Shown here piece after piece: positions 1-5,706 of a DNA stretch of 6,242 nucleotides. Numbering within the stretch: position 1 is the first letter of the stretch; each line of letters opens with the position of its first letter. The notes beneath the pieces were generated by a model. The model had not been told where the DNA came from and did no database searches. It was given only the letters and a program-made list of their open reading frames with translations. The translations under genes were made by a program, and so were the position numbers. This DNA is from Actinomycetes bacterium (GTDB lineage Bacteria > Actinomycetota > Acidimicrobiia > Acidimicrobiales > Acidimicrobiaceae): the NCBI GenBank assembly GCA_021823045.1, contig JAKAPB010000128.1, positions 1 to 6,242 of the forward strand, written 5' to 3'.

Positions 1-1
1 C

Positions 2-388
2 GGTGCGAGAACCAAGCACTGCCTGCCAATGTCCCAACGGACCTATTTCTGCGGCGTCTGCGGGTTAGTCAGTTCGAGGGACAAGAATTCTGCGGCTGTG
101 ATGGTCGTCCGGGCTGGTTTCAACCCGGCTGGTGTTGATGGCATAAGACCTTGGGTGTCCGCTGGGCACTCAGGCTGCCTGAGCCAGGAATCCCCCGGAT
201 TTATCCGTGGGGAGGTTTCAATTTGCGGCTTTTGTATTCAAGGGTCGAAGCTAGCGCTTTCTAGCGGACCCCGAAGCGGCCTTGTGGCTTATTCGATATG
301 CGCTGAAATCGGAGTGACTCGTGGTGCAAACATCGGTTTGTCGACGAGGTTTTTAGGCACGAAGATCGTATTAGCGCGACGACCCTGA
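2..388 (+). CDS. tnpB: TnpB C-terminal fragment (IS200/IS605-type RNA-guided nuclease), 5' end off window
   Basis: The frame is open from the left edge of the window, so the start lies outside it. The visible part opens with a TnpB zinc ribbon: a GA pair preceded by a partial codon compatible with Cys-Gly, then RTYFCGVCG. It continues with SRDKNSAAVM, the position of the third RuvC motif (usually DRDxNAA). The Asp of RD, expected to be the catalytic acid, is kept; the first Asp is Ser here. The stretch RAGFNPAGVDGIRP follows, and I recognise it as typical of the tail of many actinobacterial TnpB proteins. TnpB proteins are RuvC nucleases guided by an RNA made from the element's own right end. 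No stop codon occurs before the element end near 221, so the frame runs on through flanking DNA to a TGA at 386-388; the last 55 or so codons are probably not native. Whether the whole gene is intact cannot be seen. Confidence 0.8.
   Translation, partial: GARTKHCLPMSQRTYFCGVCGLVSSRDKNSAAVMVVRAGFNPAGVDGIRPWVSAGHSGCLSQESPGFIRGEVSICGFCIQGSKLALSSGPRSGLVAYSICAEIGVTRGANIGLSTRFLGTKIVLARRP
105..221 (+). ncRNA. Candidate omega RNA (reRNA) scaffold of TnpB
   Basis: TnpB works with an RNA transcribed from the 3' part of its own gene and the element's right end; the guide is the sequence just beyond the boundary. Several short stems follow one another here: CCGGG with CCCGG (109-113 with 124-128); GTGTCC with GGGCAC (155-160 with 164-169, one G-U pair); CTCAGG with CCTGAG (169-174 with 178-183, three-base loop); and the terminal right-end hairpin (192-212). 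The second and third stems share base 169, so one loses a pair. A guide would begin at 222 (TTTGCGGCTTTTGTAT and onwards). The 5' limit of the RNA is a guess. Confidence 0.5.
192..212 (+). repeat. Terminal hairpin of the IS200/IS605 right end
   Basis: This is an imperfect inverted repeat with nine paired positions: CCCC (192-195) with GGGG (209-212), C196 with G207, and GGAT (197-200) with ATCC (203-206). T208 is bulged and TT forms the loop. A bulged T in a C/G-rich stem six bases before TCAA is the usual architecture recognised by the Y1 transposase. The same hairpin would form the 3' part of the omega RNA scaffold. Confidence 0.75.
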
Positions 389-493
389 CGATCAGGTGTC
401 AGCCACTTTAATCGATCGCTACGCTCGCCACGATACTCATGGGTAATTCAAATGGCATGAAGGCCCAAAGTTACCTGGGGATCACCTGGCGGA
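222..493. other. Flank between the element end and fdhD; no convincing gene
   Basis: These 272 bases hold the read-through extension of the tnpB frame (to 388) and nothing else I can support. A small inverted repeat, GCTAG with CTAGC and a six-base loop, lies at 250-265. A direct repeat of ACCTGG lies just beyond the fdhD stop. On the minus strand a stretch of about 52 codons (289-447) is free of stops but lacks an ATG, GTG or TTG that would suit, and is interrupted upstream by TGA at 448-450. No U-tract hairpin that would serve as an fdhD terminator is visible. The first 16 or so bases would be the natural guide of the TnpB RNA. Confidence 0.5.
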
Positions 494-1357
494 TTAGTTA
501 CTTAGGTGTTGGAGGTGGAGGTCAGCTCCCCCTGAGGAAGAGTGGTCGATCCTCTCTGGATGGGTGTATACGTTAGCCGATCCTTTTCTTACAAATCCGC
601 ACAGGGTGATTCCCATCTCGTCAGCAGACCTAATTGCTAAACCAGTTGGTGCAGAAACGGCGGCAATGAGCTCAATTTTGGCAATAGAGGCCTTTTGAAC
701 CATTTCGAAACTCACTCGTCCCGAAAGGACGGCGACCATTGAAGGCTCTCCAATAAGGCGTGAGCTAGCTAGTTCACCGATTACTTTGTCGAATGCATTG
801 TGGCGTCCGACGTCTTCGTGGGCATGTACACGGCCATTGGAACGCTTTACTGTGACGCAATGCACTCCACCAGTGCTCGAAAATAGTGGTTGCAAATCGC
901 TAAGTAGATCTGGGAGGGCGAAAAGTTCTTCACTGCTGATCTTCAAAGTAGAACCGACTGGTTCGACCATCGAACGTAAGTCAGCAATTTCTGCCGTCCC
1001 GCAAAGACCGCACGAAGAATTCCTTACAGTTAACGAGGTTCGCGGATCTCGAAGCGGTTCGCCACTTAGCTGGACGGTGACTACGTTGTATTGCTGCGAA
1101 TCGAAATCGATATCGGTGCAGTACTTAGCACCCCTGATCATTTCCTGCGTTGCCAAACGCTCAGAGATCACCATACCTATAGCCAGCTCGAAGTCCCTTC
1201 CTGGGGAGCGCATGGACGTAGTAACGGGGATCGTCCTGCCTGCCGGCGTTTGAATCCTCACCTCGAGAGGCTCTTCTTCCGCTACGAGATCGGCAGTTCG
1301 CGATGAAGACCTACCGTTTAGTTTCGTAACAAGTAACTGGCTCGTCTTTGTCCTCAT
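494..1357 (-). CDS. fdhD: FdhD, formate dehydrogenase sulfurtransferase
   Basis: FdhD passes sulfur from a cysteine desulfurase (IscS-type) to the bis-MGD molybdenum or tungsten cofactor, which makes formate dehydrogenase active; it acts in the cytoplasm. At 287 residues the protein has the usual family length. The hallmark Cys-x-x-Cys pair is in SSCGLCGT (C116 and C119). Other conserved stretches are FSSTGGVHCV (about 159-168), HEDVGRHNAFDKVIG (180-194), SGRVSFEMVQKA (212-223), AAVSAPTGLA (232-241) and a C-terminal GFVRKGSANVYTHPERI that matches the family ending. The ATG at 1355-1357 is chosen because GAGGAG lies nine bases upstream. The gene diverges from the DoxX-Rieske gene. No formate dehydrogenase gene is in the window, so its client enzyme lies elsewhere. 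Nothing suggests loss of function. Confidence 0.95.
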   Translation of the reverse strand: MRTKTSQLLVTKLNGRSSSRTADLVAEEEPLEVRIQTPAGRTIPVTTSMRSPGRDFELAIGMVISERLATQEMIRGAKYCTDIDFDSQQYNVVTVQLSGEPLRDPRTSLTVRNSSCGLCGTAEIADLRSMVEPVGSTLKISSEELFALPDLLSDLQPLFSSTGGVHCVTVKRSNGRVHAHEDVGRHNAFDKVIGELASSRLIGEPSMVAVLSGRVSFEMVQKASIAKIELIAAVSAPTGLAIRSADEMGITLCGFVRKGSANVYTHPERIDHSSSGGADLHLQHLSN

Positions 1358-1366
1358 CGAGCGTCA

Positions 1367-1372
1367 CTCCTC
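1367..1372 (-). promoter_or_regulatory. fdhD ribosome binding site
   Basis: On the minus strand GAGGAG lies nine bases before the ATG of fdhD. This is a near-consensus Shine-Dalgarno sequence at a good distance and fixes the start codon. Confidence 0.75.
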
Positions 1373-1395
1373 GTATTCACCCAGCACACACCAAT

Positions 1396-1448
1396 CTATC
1401 AGGATTAGGAGACTACCAAAAGAGGGCGCCGGTCTCGGCGCCTGATAG
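1396..1448 (-). promoter_or_regulatory. Candidate structured leader RNA or attenuator upstream of fdhD
   Basis: Read on the minus strand, an outer helix pairs CTATCAGG (1441-1448) with CCTGATAG (1396-1403). Inside it sits a GC-rich hairpin, GGCGCC with GGCGCC (1437-1442 and 1425-1430), with loop GAGACC. The loop bases GAGAC (1432-1436) are complementary to GTCTC at 1409-1413, so a pseudoknot is possible. The hairpin and outer helix share two bases (1441-1442), so they either stack as six plus six pairs or compete. The hairpin is followed by CTCTTTT, which resembles a weak intrinsic terminator. The element ends 23 bases before the fdhD Shine-Dalgarno. It does not match any riboswitch class that I can recall with confidence. 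The same repeats would also fold if transcribed rightwards, or could be protein-binding DNA. Confidence 0.4.
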
Positions 1449-1624
1449 CGATGCTGGCATGGAGTGGTGGGTATTTTTTCGCTAAGGTGATTGATGGGAT
1501 GCTCGCAAGGACGGGCGACAAAGTATTTTTATTCGACAGCGCAGTGGGTGATGTAATGAGGTTTATTAGTACACAATTAGTTAGCGACCACTTTTGTTGA
1601 GTGTGAAGGTATCTCTTTAAAGTC

Positions 1625-2923
1625 ATGAGCGATCAGAATTTTGTCGCCCCAGGCAATCAGAGCTTCTCTACCAAAAGGGCTAGAGCCGTTGCAGCTACTA
1701 GGGGACCAAGCGGCCCGACTATTAGAACGAGGCGACGCGTTCAGAGCCGATCATTCGGTTCGGCGATAGTCGTCCTAAGGGCTTTTTTGGGGACGACTTT
1801 TGTTTTTGCCGGCCTTCAGAAACTGGCAAATCCTGCATTTTTCAATCCAGCAAATCCCCTTTCCATCCAATCACAAATAGCTGCTTTTAATCGTACTTCA
1901 CCTATATCTTCGCTATTGGCGATTGCAAGCCATGCCCCAGTGGCCTTTGGAGTGCTCATTGCCCTGTCCGAGTTGGCGATCGGACTCGGCGTATTGTTTG
2001 GGGTCCTTACGAGGGTAGCAGCCCTGGGTGGAATGTTTCTATCTACCCTCTTTTTCCTGTCAGTCACATACCATGTCAAGCCCTACTACTACGGTTCAGA
2101 TATTGTCTTTGTCTTTGCCTGGACGCCCCTAGTCATCAAGGGCGATGGAGGCCTCTTTTCACTCCCTATCTACTTGCGAGGACGGTTGTTGAAGGCGCCG
2201 AAGCCGAAGTACGTCGAGATTACATTTGATGACCTATCTTCTAACTGTGTTCATAAGGACGGAGATTTCTGCTCCAAGCTCGGAAACGAGGTGAACTGTG
2301 GTTTTGAAGTCTGCCCATTGACCCACCTTCAACCAAGCCGAACCACGCCGGTAGCCGTTACACCCGAAGATTACGAAGGTGACAGAAGGAGGTTGCTTGC
2401 AGCAGTGCTACCGATTACGGTACTAAGTATTCTCGAGGGTGGACTCGCTAACCTGAGTAGTTCGGTTGGGCGCGCCCTGGCACCCAGAGAGGTTTTCAGG
2501 TCGGCTTCCAAACCCCTCAGCCTTACAGAAAAGATGGCAAAAGCCACGCCGGGCAACTCCACCACAAATACGACCAGTGCCTCCACTATTTCGAAGCAGA
2601 ATCTCGCCGTCAAGCCCAAGGGAGTGGCAATCGGCCCTTCTTCCTCGGTATCGGTTGGTCAGGTCGCCTCTTTTTCAGACCCCAAAACCGGTGGCCCAGC
2701 CTATCTCCTCCATCCCAAAGCCGACATCTGGGACGCCTTTTCGGCAATCTGCCCACACGCTGGGTGTACGGTTATGTACGAGCCAAACAATATCTTTGCG
2801 TGTCCTTGCCACGGTTCAGAGTTTAATGCCGATTCCGGAATGGTGATTCAAGGGCCAGCTGCGGTGGGCTTGAGTCGAATCAACGTTGTCGACTTTCAAG
2901 GTCAACTATACGTGGAGGACTAG
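1625..2923 (+). CDS. DoxX/DoxD-type membrane domain fused to a Rieske [2Fe-2S] domain
   Basis: This is a 432-residue two-part redox protein. Residues about 45-175 form a four-helix DoxX/DoxD domain (the family of the thiosulfate:quinone oxidoreductase small subunit), with FAGLQKLANPAFFNP after helix 1 and YYYGSDIVFVFAWTPL in helix 4. A loop at 190-250 holds four cysteines (C208, C216, C225, C230). A fifth hydrophobic segment (257-272) follows an RRR triplet (254-256) and resembles a Tat-type anchor. A Ser/Thr/Asn-rich linker (about 309-323) leads to the Rieske domain (about 330-432). There CPHAGC supplies C376 and H378, and CPCHGS supplies C393 and H396, as cluster ligands; C381 and C395 should form the usual disulfide. 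The basic N-terminus implies that helix 1 starts inside the cell and the Rieske domain ends outside. The ATG is the first after an in-frame TGA. A quinone-linked electron transfer role is inferred; the substrate is unknown. Confidence 0.9.
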   Translation: MSDQNFVAPGNQSFSTKRARAVAATRGPSGPTIRTRRRVQSRSFGSAIVVLRAFLGTTFVFAGLQKLANPAFFNPANPLSIQSQIAAFNRTSPISSLLAIASHAPVAFGVLIALSELAIGLGVLFGVLTRVAALGGMFLSTLFFLSVTYHVKPYYYGSDIVFVFAWTPLVIKGDGGLFSLPIYLRGRLLKAPKPKYVEITFDDLSSNCVHKDGDFCSKLGNEVNCGFEVCPLTHLQPSRTTPVAVTPEDYEGDRRRLLAAVLPITVLSILEGGLANLSSSVGRALAPREVFRSASKPLSLTEKMAKATPGNSTTNTTSASTISKQNLAVKPKGVAIGPSSSVSVGQVASFSDPKTGGPAYLLHPKADIWDAFSAICPHAGCTVMYEPNNIFACPCHGSEFNADSGMVIQGPAAVGLSRINVVDFQGQLYVED

Positions 2924-2931
2924 GGCCACAT

Positions 2932-2950
2932 TTTTGGCTAGCCACCAAAA
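2932..2950. terminator. Possible hairpin between convergent genes
   Basis: TTTTGG (2932-2937) pairs with CCAAAA (2945-2950) around a seven-base loop, and TGGCTAGCCA (2935-2944) inside it is a perfect palindrome. It lies eight bases after the DoxX-Rieske stop and in the 66-base gap before the menF stop, where a bidirectional terminator would be expected. The stem is AT-rich and no long U-tract follows on either strand, so this is a weak call. Confidence 0.3.
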
Positions 2951-2989
2951 GTACCTTCGGCCAGGATATTTCGAATTCGAGGAACTCGC

Positions 2990-4210
2990 CTATGACAAGG
3001 CGGCGGTTACCGAATCAATTTTTGCCTCTGTCTCTGCGAACTCCGAGTGAGCATCACTCCCAGCTACTATGCCGACTCCGGTTCTGATCTGAGCTTGGTG
3101 GCCAACGAATCTTACGTTCCTAAGAGCGAGGTGTAGATCGGCATCGCCGTTTGAATCTATCGTGCCTACTATGCCAGCGTAGAGATCCCTCGGGCTATCT
3201 TCAAGCCGAATGATCTCCTGGATAGCAAGTGGCCTCGGGTCACCTGCAACAGCCGCCGTCGGCGCTATCATCGCCAGGACGGCCAGTGGGTTTAATCCCT
3301 CTTCAATACTGCCAGTAATCGTGGTCATTAGGTGCTGTACTGGTCCAAAGGTCAAAACTGAGGGTTGCTCTTCGTGTTCGATATCACTCGAAAACTTTGC
3401 TAGCGCATCCGTGATGCCTTGGACCACTATTGCATGCTCCCTGGTGTCTTTTTCTGACTCTCGAAGCTGCTCTGTCATCCCTTTCCGACGCGTGCCGGCC
3501 AGGGGTTTTGAGGTAATTCGTCCCTTTTTGATTGAAAGTACCAGTTCCGGCGACGCGCCGGCATAATTCCCGAATAGGTAGCTTGAAGTGTTCGGATAGT
3601 ACTTATGGAACCTGACGAAGGCTTCTAGGGGAGAAGCCCCATGCGTGGGCTCGAAAATCGCCGCACGAGATAGCACTATCTTGCGAAGCCTCTTCTTAGC
3701 GATGAGCGAGAGGGCTTCCTCTATCATCCTCGCCCAATGCTCACGATCCGGCCTATCGATTCTCTTATTGATGAGTGGACCGGGATGGGGTTCAAGTTCA
3801 GAGGCGACTCGAAGGAGTTTTTCGGCCAAGGCTTCAATCCCCTCGGTGGGGGCCTTGTTGCCCAGATTCTGAATTAGAGCCGTAGTGCGCCCCGCAGAGG
3901 AGTGAAAGACCAACTTTGGGATAATTAGCGTACCAGGCTTGTTTGGGTCGAAAGGAAACGCTATCGTAGCGTTTACTGCACGTCCAAACTGTTCTGAGAG
4001 ACCTTTCAGTTGCTCAAAAGCAGCGTTGAGTCTGTCGACATCAGACAGGCCGTTTGTGAAATTAATTCGGTCCGATTCACCGATCATAACTTGAGAGCTA
4101 GATGGGCCGCCCAAAGCCGTGCAGTCCAGTCCGAGCTGGCTCGCCGCCATTACCAGCTGAGCGGCCATCTGTGGTTCAGAAGCTACGGTGTGGGTATCGG
4201 GAAAGTTCAA
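2990..4210 (-). CDS. menF: Isochorismate synthase MenF
   Basis: MenF converts chorismate to isochorismate, the first committed step of the classical (MenFDHCEB) menaquinone route. The C-terminal chorismate-binding domain (about 155-400) is complete. KIVLSR carries K177, matching the general base K190 of E. coli MenF. GASPEL carries E222, matching the acid E240. KPLAGTRRKG (235-244), APTAAVAGDP (316-325, close to the PTAAVAG of E. coli MenF) and the C-terminal TGVGIVAGSD with ETEAKID follow. Magnesium-binding glutamates are probably E259 and one in the 389-395 stretch. The PTAAVAG form and the menG neighbour favour MenF over a siderophore (EntC) or salicylate synthase, but the motifs alone do not exclude EntC. 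The start is TTG, supported by AAGGAG nine bases upstream. The gene follows menG by five bases in one operon. Confidence 0.9.
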   Translation of the reverse strand: MNFPDTHTVASEPQMAAQLVMAASQLGLDCTALGGPSSSQVMIGESDRINFTNGLSDVDRLNAAFEQLKGLSEQFGRAVNATIAFPFDPNKPGTLIIPKLVFHSSAGRTTALIQNLGNKAPTEGIEALAEKLLRVASELEPHPGPLINKRIDRPDREHWARMIEEALSLIAKKRLRKIVLSRAAIFEPTHGASPLEAFVRFHKYYPNTSSYLFGNYAGASPELVLSIKKGRITSKPLAGTRRKGMTEQLRESEKDTREHAIVVQGITDALAKFSSDIEHEEQPSVLTFGPVQHLMTTITGSIEEGLNPLAVLAMIAPTAAVAGDPRPLAIQEIIRLEDSPRDLYAGIVGTIDSNGDADLHLALRNVRFVGHQAQIRTGVGIVAGSDAHSEFAETEAKIDSVTAALS

Positions 4211-4215
4211 AGTAT

Positions 4216-4905
4216 TTAGCTCCTTGTCGCCATGATTATCTGTGCTGCGCCGAGGCCTACACTGGTCCGCTCGAATCCGTAGAAGCCGGAATTGGCCATC
4301 ATCGTTTGAAGCTCCTCATATGGAGGGAGATACTCAACGGATTGCGGTAGGTATCGATACGCTGTTTGGTCGGAAATCAATCCCCCGATCAATGGGACTA
4401 GGTGATTGAAATATACCGAATGTCCGGCCCTTATTATCGGATTAGCAGGAGTGGCAACCTCTAGTATGCCCACCCTTCCTCCGCTGGTTAGTACTCGGGC
4501 GAATTCAGAGAAGACAACATTCAACTCGGTGAAATTCCTAACGGCAAATCCGCAAGTTATGCCGGAAAACGAGGAATCCCTAAAAGGTAGATTAAGCGCC
4601 GACCCTTGTACAAGCGAAGTCTCTGAGTGGTTATGCTTCAGCATCCCGAAGGATAGGTCTACTCCGGTTGGCTCGAGGGCTGAGGATCTAAGGAGTTTGA
4701 GAAAATCGCCCGTTCCGCAGGCAACATCCAGCACCCTCTGACTAGGTGCCAACCCTAACCGTCTCACGACCTCGCGTCTCCATCCCTGGTCGAGTCCAAA
4801 AGTCATCAAGCGATTTACGACGTCATACCTAGGAGAAATTCTGTCGAACATACCTTGGACGAAAGTTTGCTTTTCAGCAATCGAGGGTAGCGGATCTTGT
4901 TTCAT
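4216..4905 (-). CDS. menG: Demethylmenaquinone methyltransferase MenG (UbiE/COQ5 family)
   Basis: MenG adds the C-methyl group to demethylmenaquinone using S-adenosylmethionine, the last step of menaquinone synthesis, and works at the membrane face on a lipid substrate. The 229 residues match the family length. The UbiE/COQ5 pattern is clear: MFDRISPRYDVVNRLMTFG (19-37), the SAM-binding LDVACGTGD (59-67), the acidic end of strand 2 at GVDLS (81-85), GFAVRNFTE (119-127), RVLTSGGRVGILEV (137-150) and YRYLPQSVEYLP (183-194). The ATG overlaps the merR stop as ATGA. No good ribosome binding site is visible, so translation is probably coupled to merR. Since this appears to be a menaquinone-only actinobacterium, MenG is preferred over UbiE; this is inference. 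Confidence 0.92.
   Translation of the reverse strand: MKQDPLPSIAEKQTFVQGMFDRISPRYDVVNRLMTFGLDQGWRREVVRRLGLAPSQRVLDVACGTGDFLKLLRSSALEPTGVDLSFGMLKHNHSETSLVQGSALNLPFRDSSFSGITCGFAVRNFTELNVVFSEFARVLTSGGRVGILEVATPANPIIRAGHSVYFNHLVPLIGGLISDQTAYRYLPQSVEYLPPYEELQTMMANSGFYGFERTSVGLGAAQIIMATRS
4220..4225 (-). promoter_or_regulatory. menF ribosome binding site supporting a TTG start
   Basis: AAGGAG on the minus strand lies within the last codons of menG, nine bases before the TTG of menF. It is the strongest Shine-Dalgarno in the operon and decides the choice of the rare start codon. Confidence 0.75.
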
Positions 4906-5705
4906 CCAAGGTCACTCAGCTTCTGCAACGTTATTCCTACTCTCTTTGAAATCAGATCAAGTTCAGCTGGTGATCCAGTTGTCAAAACGGCCTCTAGCGA
5001 GCGGCGGAGAAGCTCACTCCTGAAGTGATTAACTACTAACGCAGACGATGCCGCAAAAAGTTCGTCGAACATGTCAAGTACCTGTTGGTCTGAAAGGTTC
5101 TGATTCCTGCGTATGTACACATCGAAGATACCCACCGCTAATTCAAGTACTCCGTTGATGCTGCTCTTATACCTCTTGGATATCTCCATGAGTCCTGCCA
5201 ATGGAAGTCCAGTTCTTAATAGCTCCAAAGCGGCCTTTGCGCAAAAGAGGTCGAACTCGCTAAAGTACTCCGCACTCCCTATAACCGTCGGCTCTAGGAT
5301 TCGATCGGCCACCAGCGAAAGAAGTATCGCCTCTGGAAGTTCAGTTTCTTCTGCGAGTTCGCTTCGTGTTAGCAGGCGTACCGGGCTTGGAGGTATCTCA
5401 ACTCCATTAGAGGCTCGATCCGGCCGAATGCGGCCGTGTTCGGATTTGATCGCTGCGAGACTCCAGCCGCGCTCTTTTAATTCGGATATTCGACGAAGTA
5501 CGTCGAGATGGTCCGGCCCGTAAAATGCTACCCGTCCATTTCGAATTGGTGGCGGAAGTAGACCAAAGTGCTGATAGTAGCGAATCGTGTCCACAGTCGT
5601 TCCGCTGAACTTCGAAAGGTCCTCAATGCGGAATCCTTTATCCCCTAAGGAATTGTCATCGTTAGAGGAGATGGCTGGAGAATTGCGATTTTGACCTTGA
5701 GTCAC
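4902..5705 (-). CDS. MerR-family transcriptional regulator, first gene of the men operon
   Basis: The 267-residue protein has a MerR winged helix-turn-helix at about 25-90: FRIEDLSKFSG, then TVDTIRYYQHFGLLPPP and a wing with GRVAFYGPDHLDVL, ending with LKERGWSLAAIK. Residues about 111-176 look like a second, degenerate MerR-like module (LLTRSELAEETELP, then YFSEFDLFCAKAALELLRTGLPLAGLMEI), followed by a helical C-terminal region. I know similar two-module architectures in actinobacterial MerR proteins. Only one cysteine (C155) is present, so a cysteine-based metal sensor of the MerR/CueR type is unlikely; the effector is unknown. The N-terminal 24 residues are polar and probably disordered. 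The start is GTG, seven bases after TATAAT, suggesting a leaderless message. Its stop overlaps menG, so it is cotranscribed with menaquinone genes and may control them and itself. Confidence 0.88.
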   Translation of the reverse strand: MTQGQNRNSPAISSNDDNSLGDKGFRIEDLSKFSGTTVDTIRYYQHFGLLPPPIRNGRVAFYGPDHLDVLRRISELKERGWSLAAIKSEHGRIRPDRASNGVEIPPSPVRLLTRSELAEETELPEAILLSLVADRILEPTVIGSAEYFSEFDLFCAKAALELLRTGLPLAGLMEISKRYKSSINGVLELAVGIFDVYIRRNQNLSDQQVLDMFDELFAASSALVVNHFRSELLRRSLEAVLTTGSPAELDLISKRVGITLQKLSDLG

Positions 5706-5706
5706 A

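Larger units (their letters stand above)
1..221 (+). mobile_element. Right end of an IS200/IS605-family (tnpB-bearing) element
   Basis: The tnpB tail is followed by the family's typical right end. A CCCC-C-GGAT stem pairs with ATCC-G-GGGG (192-200 with 203-212), leaving a bulged T at 208 and a two-base TT loop. After it comes AGG and then TCAA at 218-221. IS200/IS605 elements end in a subterminal hairpin that is read as single-stranded DNA by the Y1 transposase TnpA, with cleavage just after a tetranucleotide such as TCAA. I therefore place the right boundary at 221. The left end, and any tnpA, lie outside the window. Elements of this family make no target-site duplication, so none is expected. 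Confidence 0.75.
1358..1624. other. Divergent promoter region between fdhD and the DoxX-Rieske gene
   Basis: This 267-base spacer must hold the promoters for both divergent genes. Apart from the fdhD ribosome binding site and the nested inverted repeats at 1396-1448, the half nearer the DoxX-Rieske gene is AT-rich. No pair of -35 and -10 hexamers is good enough to name. The DoxX-Rieske start has only a distant GAAGG about 15 bases upstream, so its ribosome binding site is weak or the transcript starts close to the ATG. Confidence 0.5.

Noticed and set aside
289..447. A minus-strand stop-free stretch of about 52 codons (with EYRGERSDRLKWLTPDRQG) between the element end and fdhD
   Set aside because: It reads somewhat like protein but has no ATG, GTG or TTG start with a ribosome binding site, is interrupted by TGA at 448-450, and matches nothing I know. 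At this length an open stretch by chance is not surprising; a gene relic cannot be excluded.
1..493. CRISPR array or phage region at the left end
   Set aside because: No regularly spaced direct repeats and no phage genes are seen. The repeats here are the hairpins of the IS200/IS605 right end.
786..1253. Long plus-strand frame opposite fdhD
   Set aside because: It is antisense to the well-supported fdhD gene and has no family motif; it is a shadow of fdhD codon use.
1396..1448. Assignment of the fdhD leader structure to the known Moco riboswitch
   Set aside because: The element is about 53 bases, much shorter than the Moco motif as I recall it, and I see no matching conserved bases. Only the gene context is suggestive.
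1405..1626. A 73-codon minus-strand frame across the fdhD/DoxX-Rieske spacer
   Set aside because: It begins inside the first codon of the DoxX-Rieske gene, has no ribosome binding site, has a composition unlike its neighbours and no recognisable motif. It also covers the region where both divergent promoters must lie.
5113..5523. Plus-strand frame of 136 codons opposite merR
   Set aside because: It is Ser/Arg-rich, lacks motifs and lies wholly antisense to the MerR gene; similar antisense frames occur opposite menF and menG.
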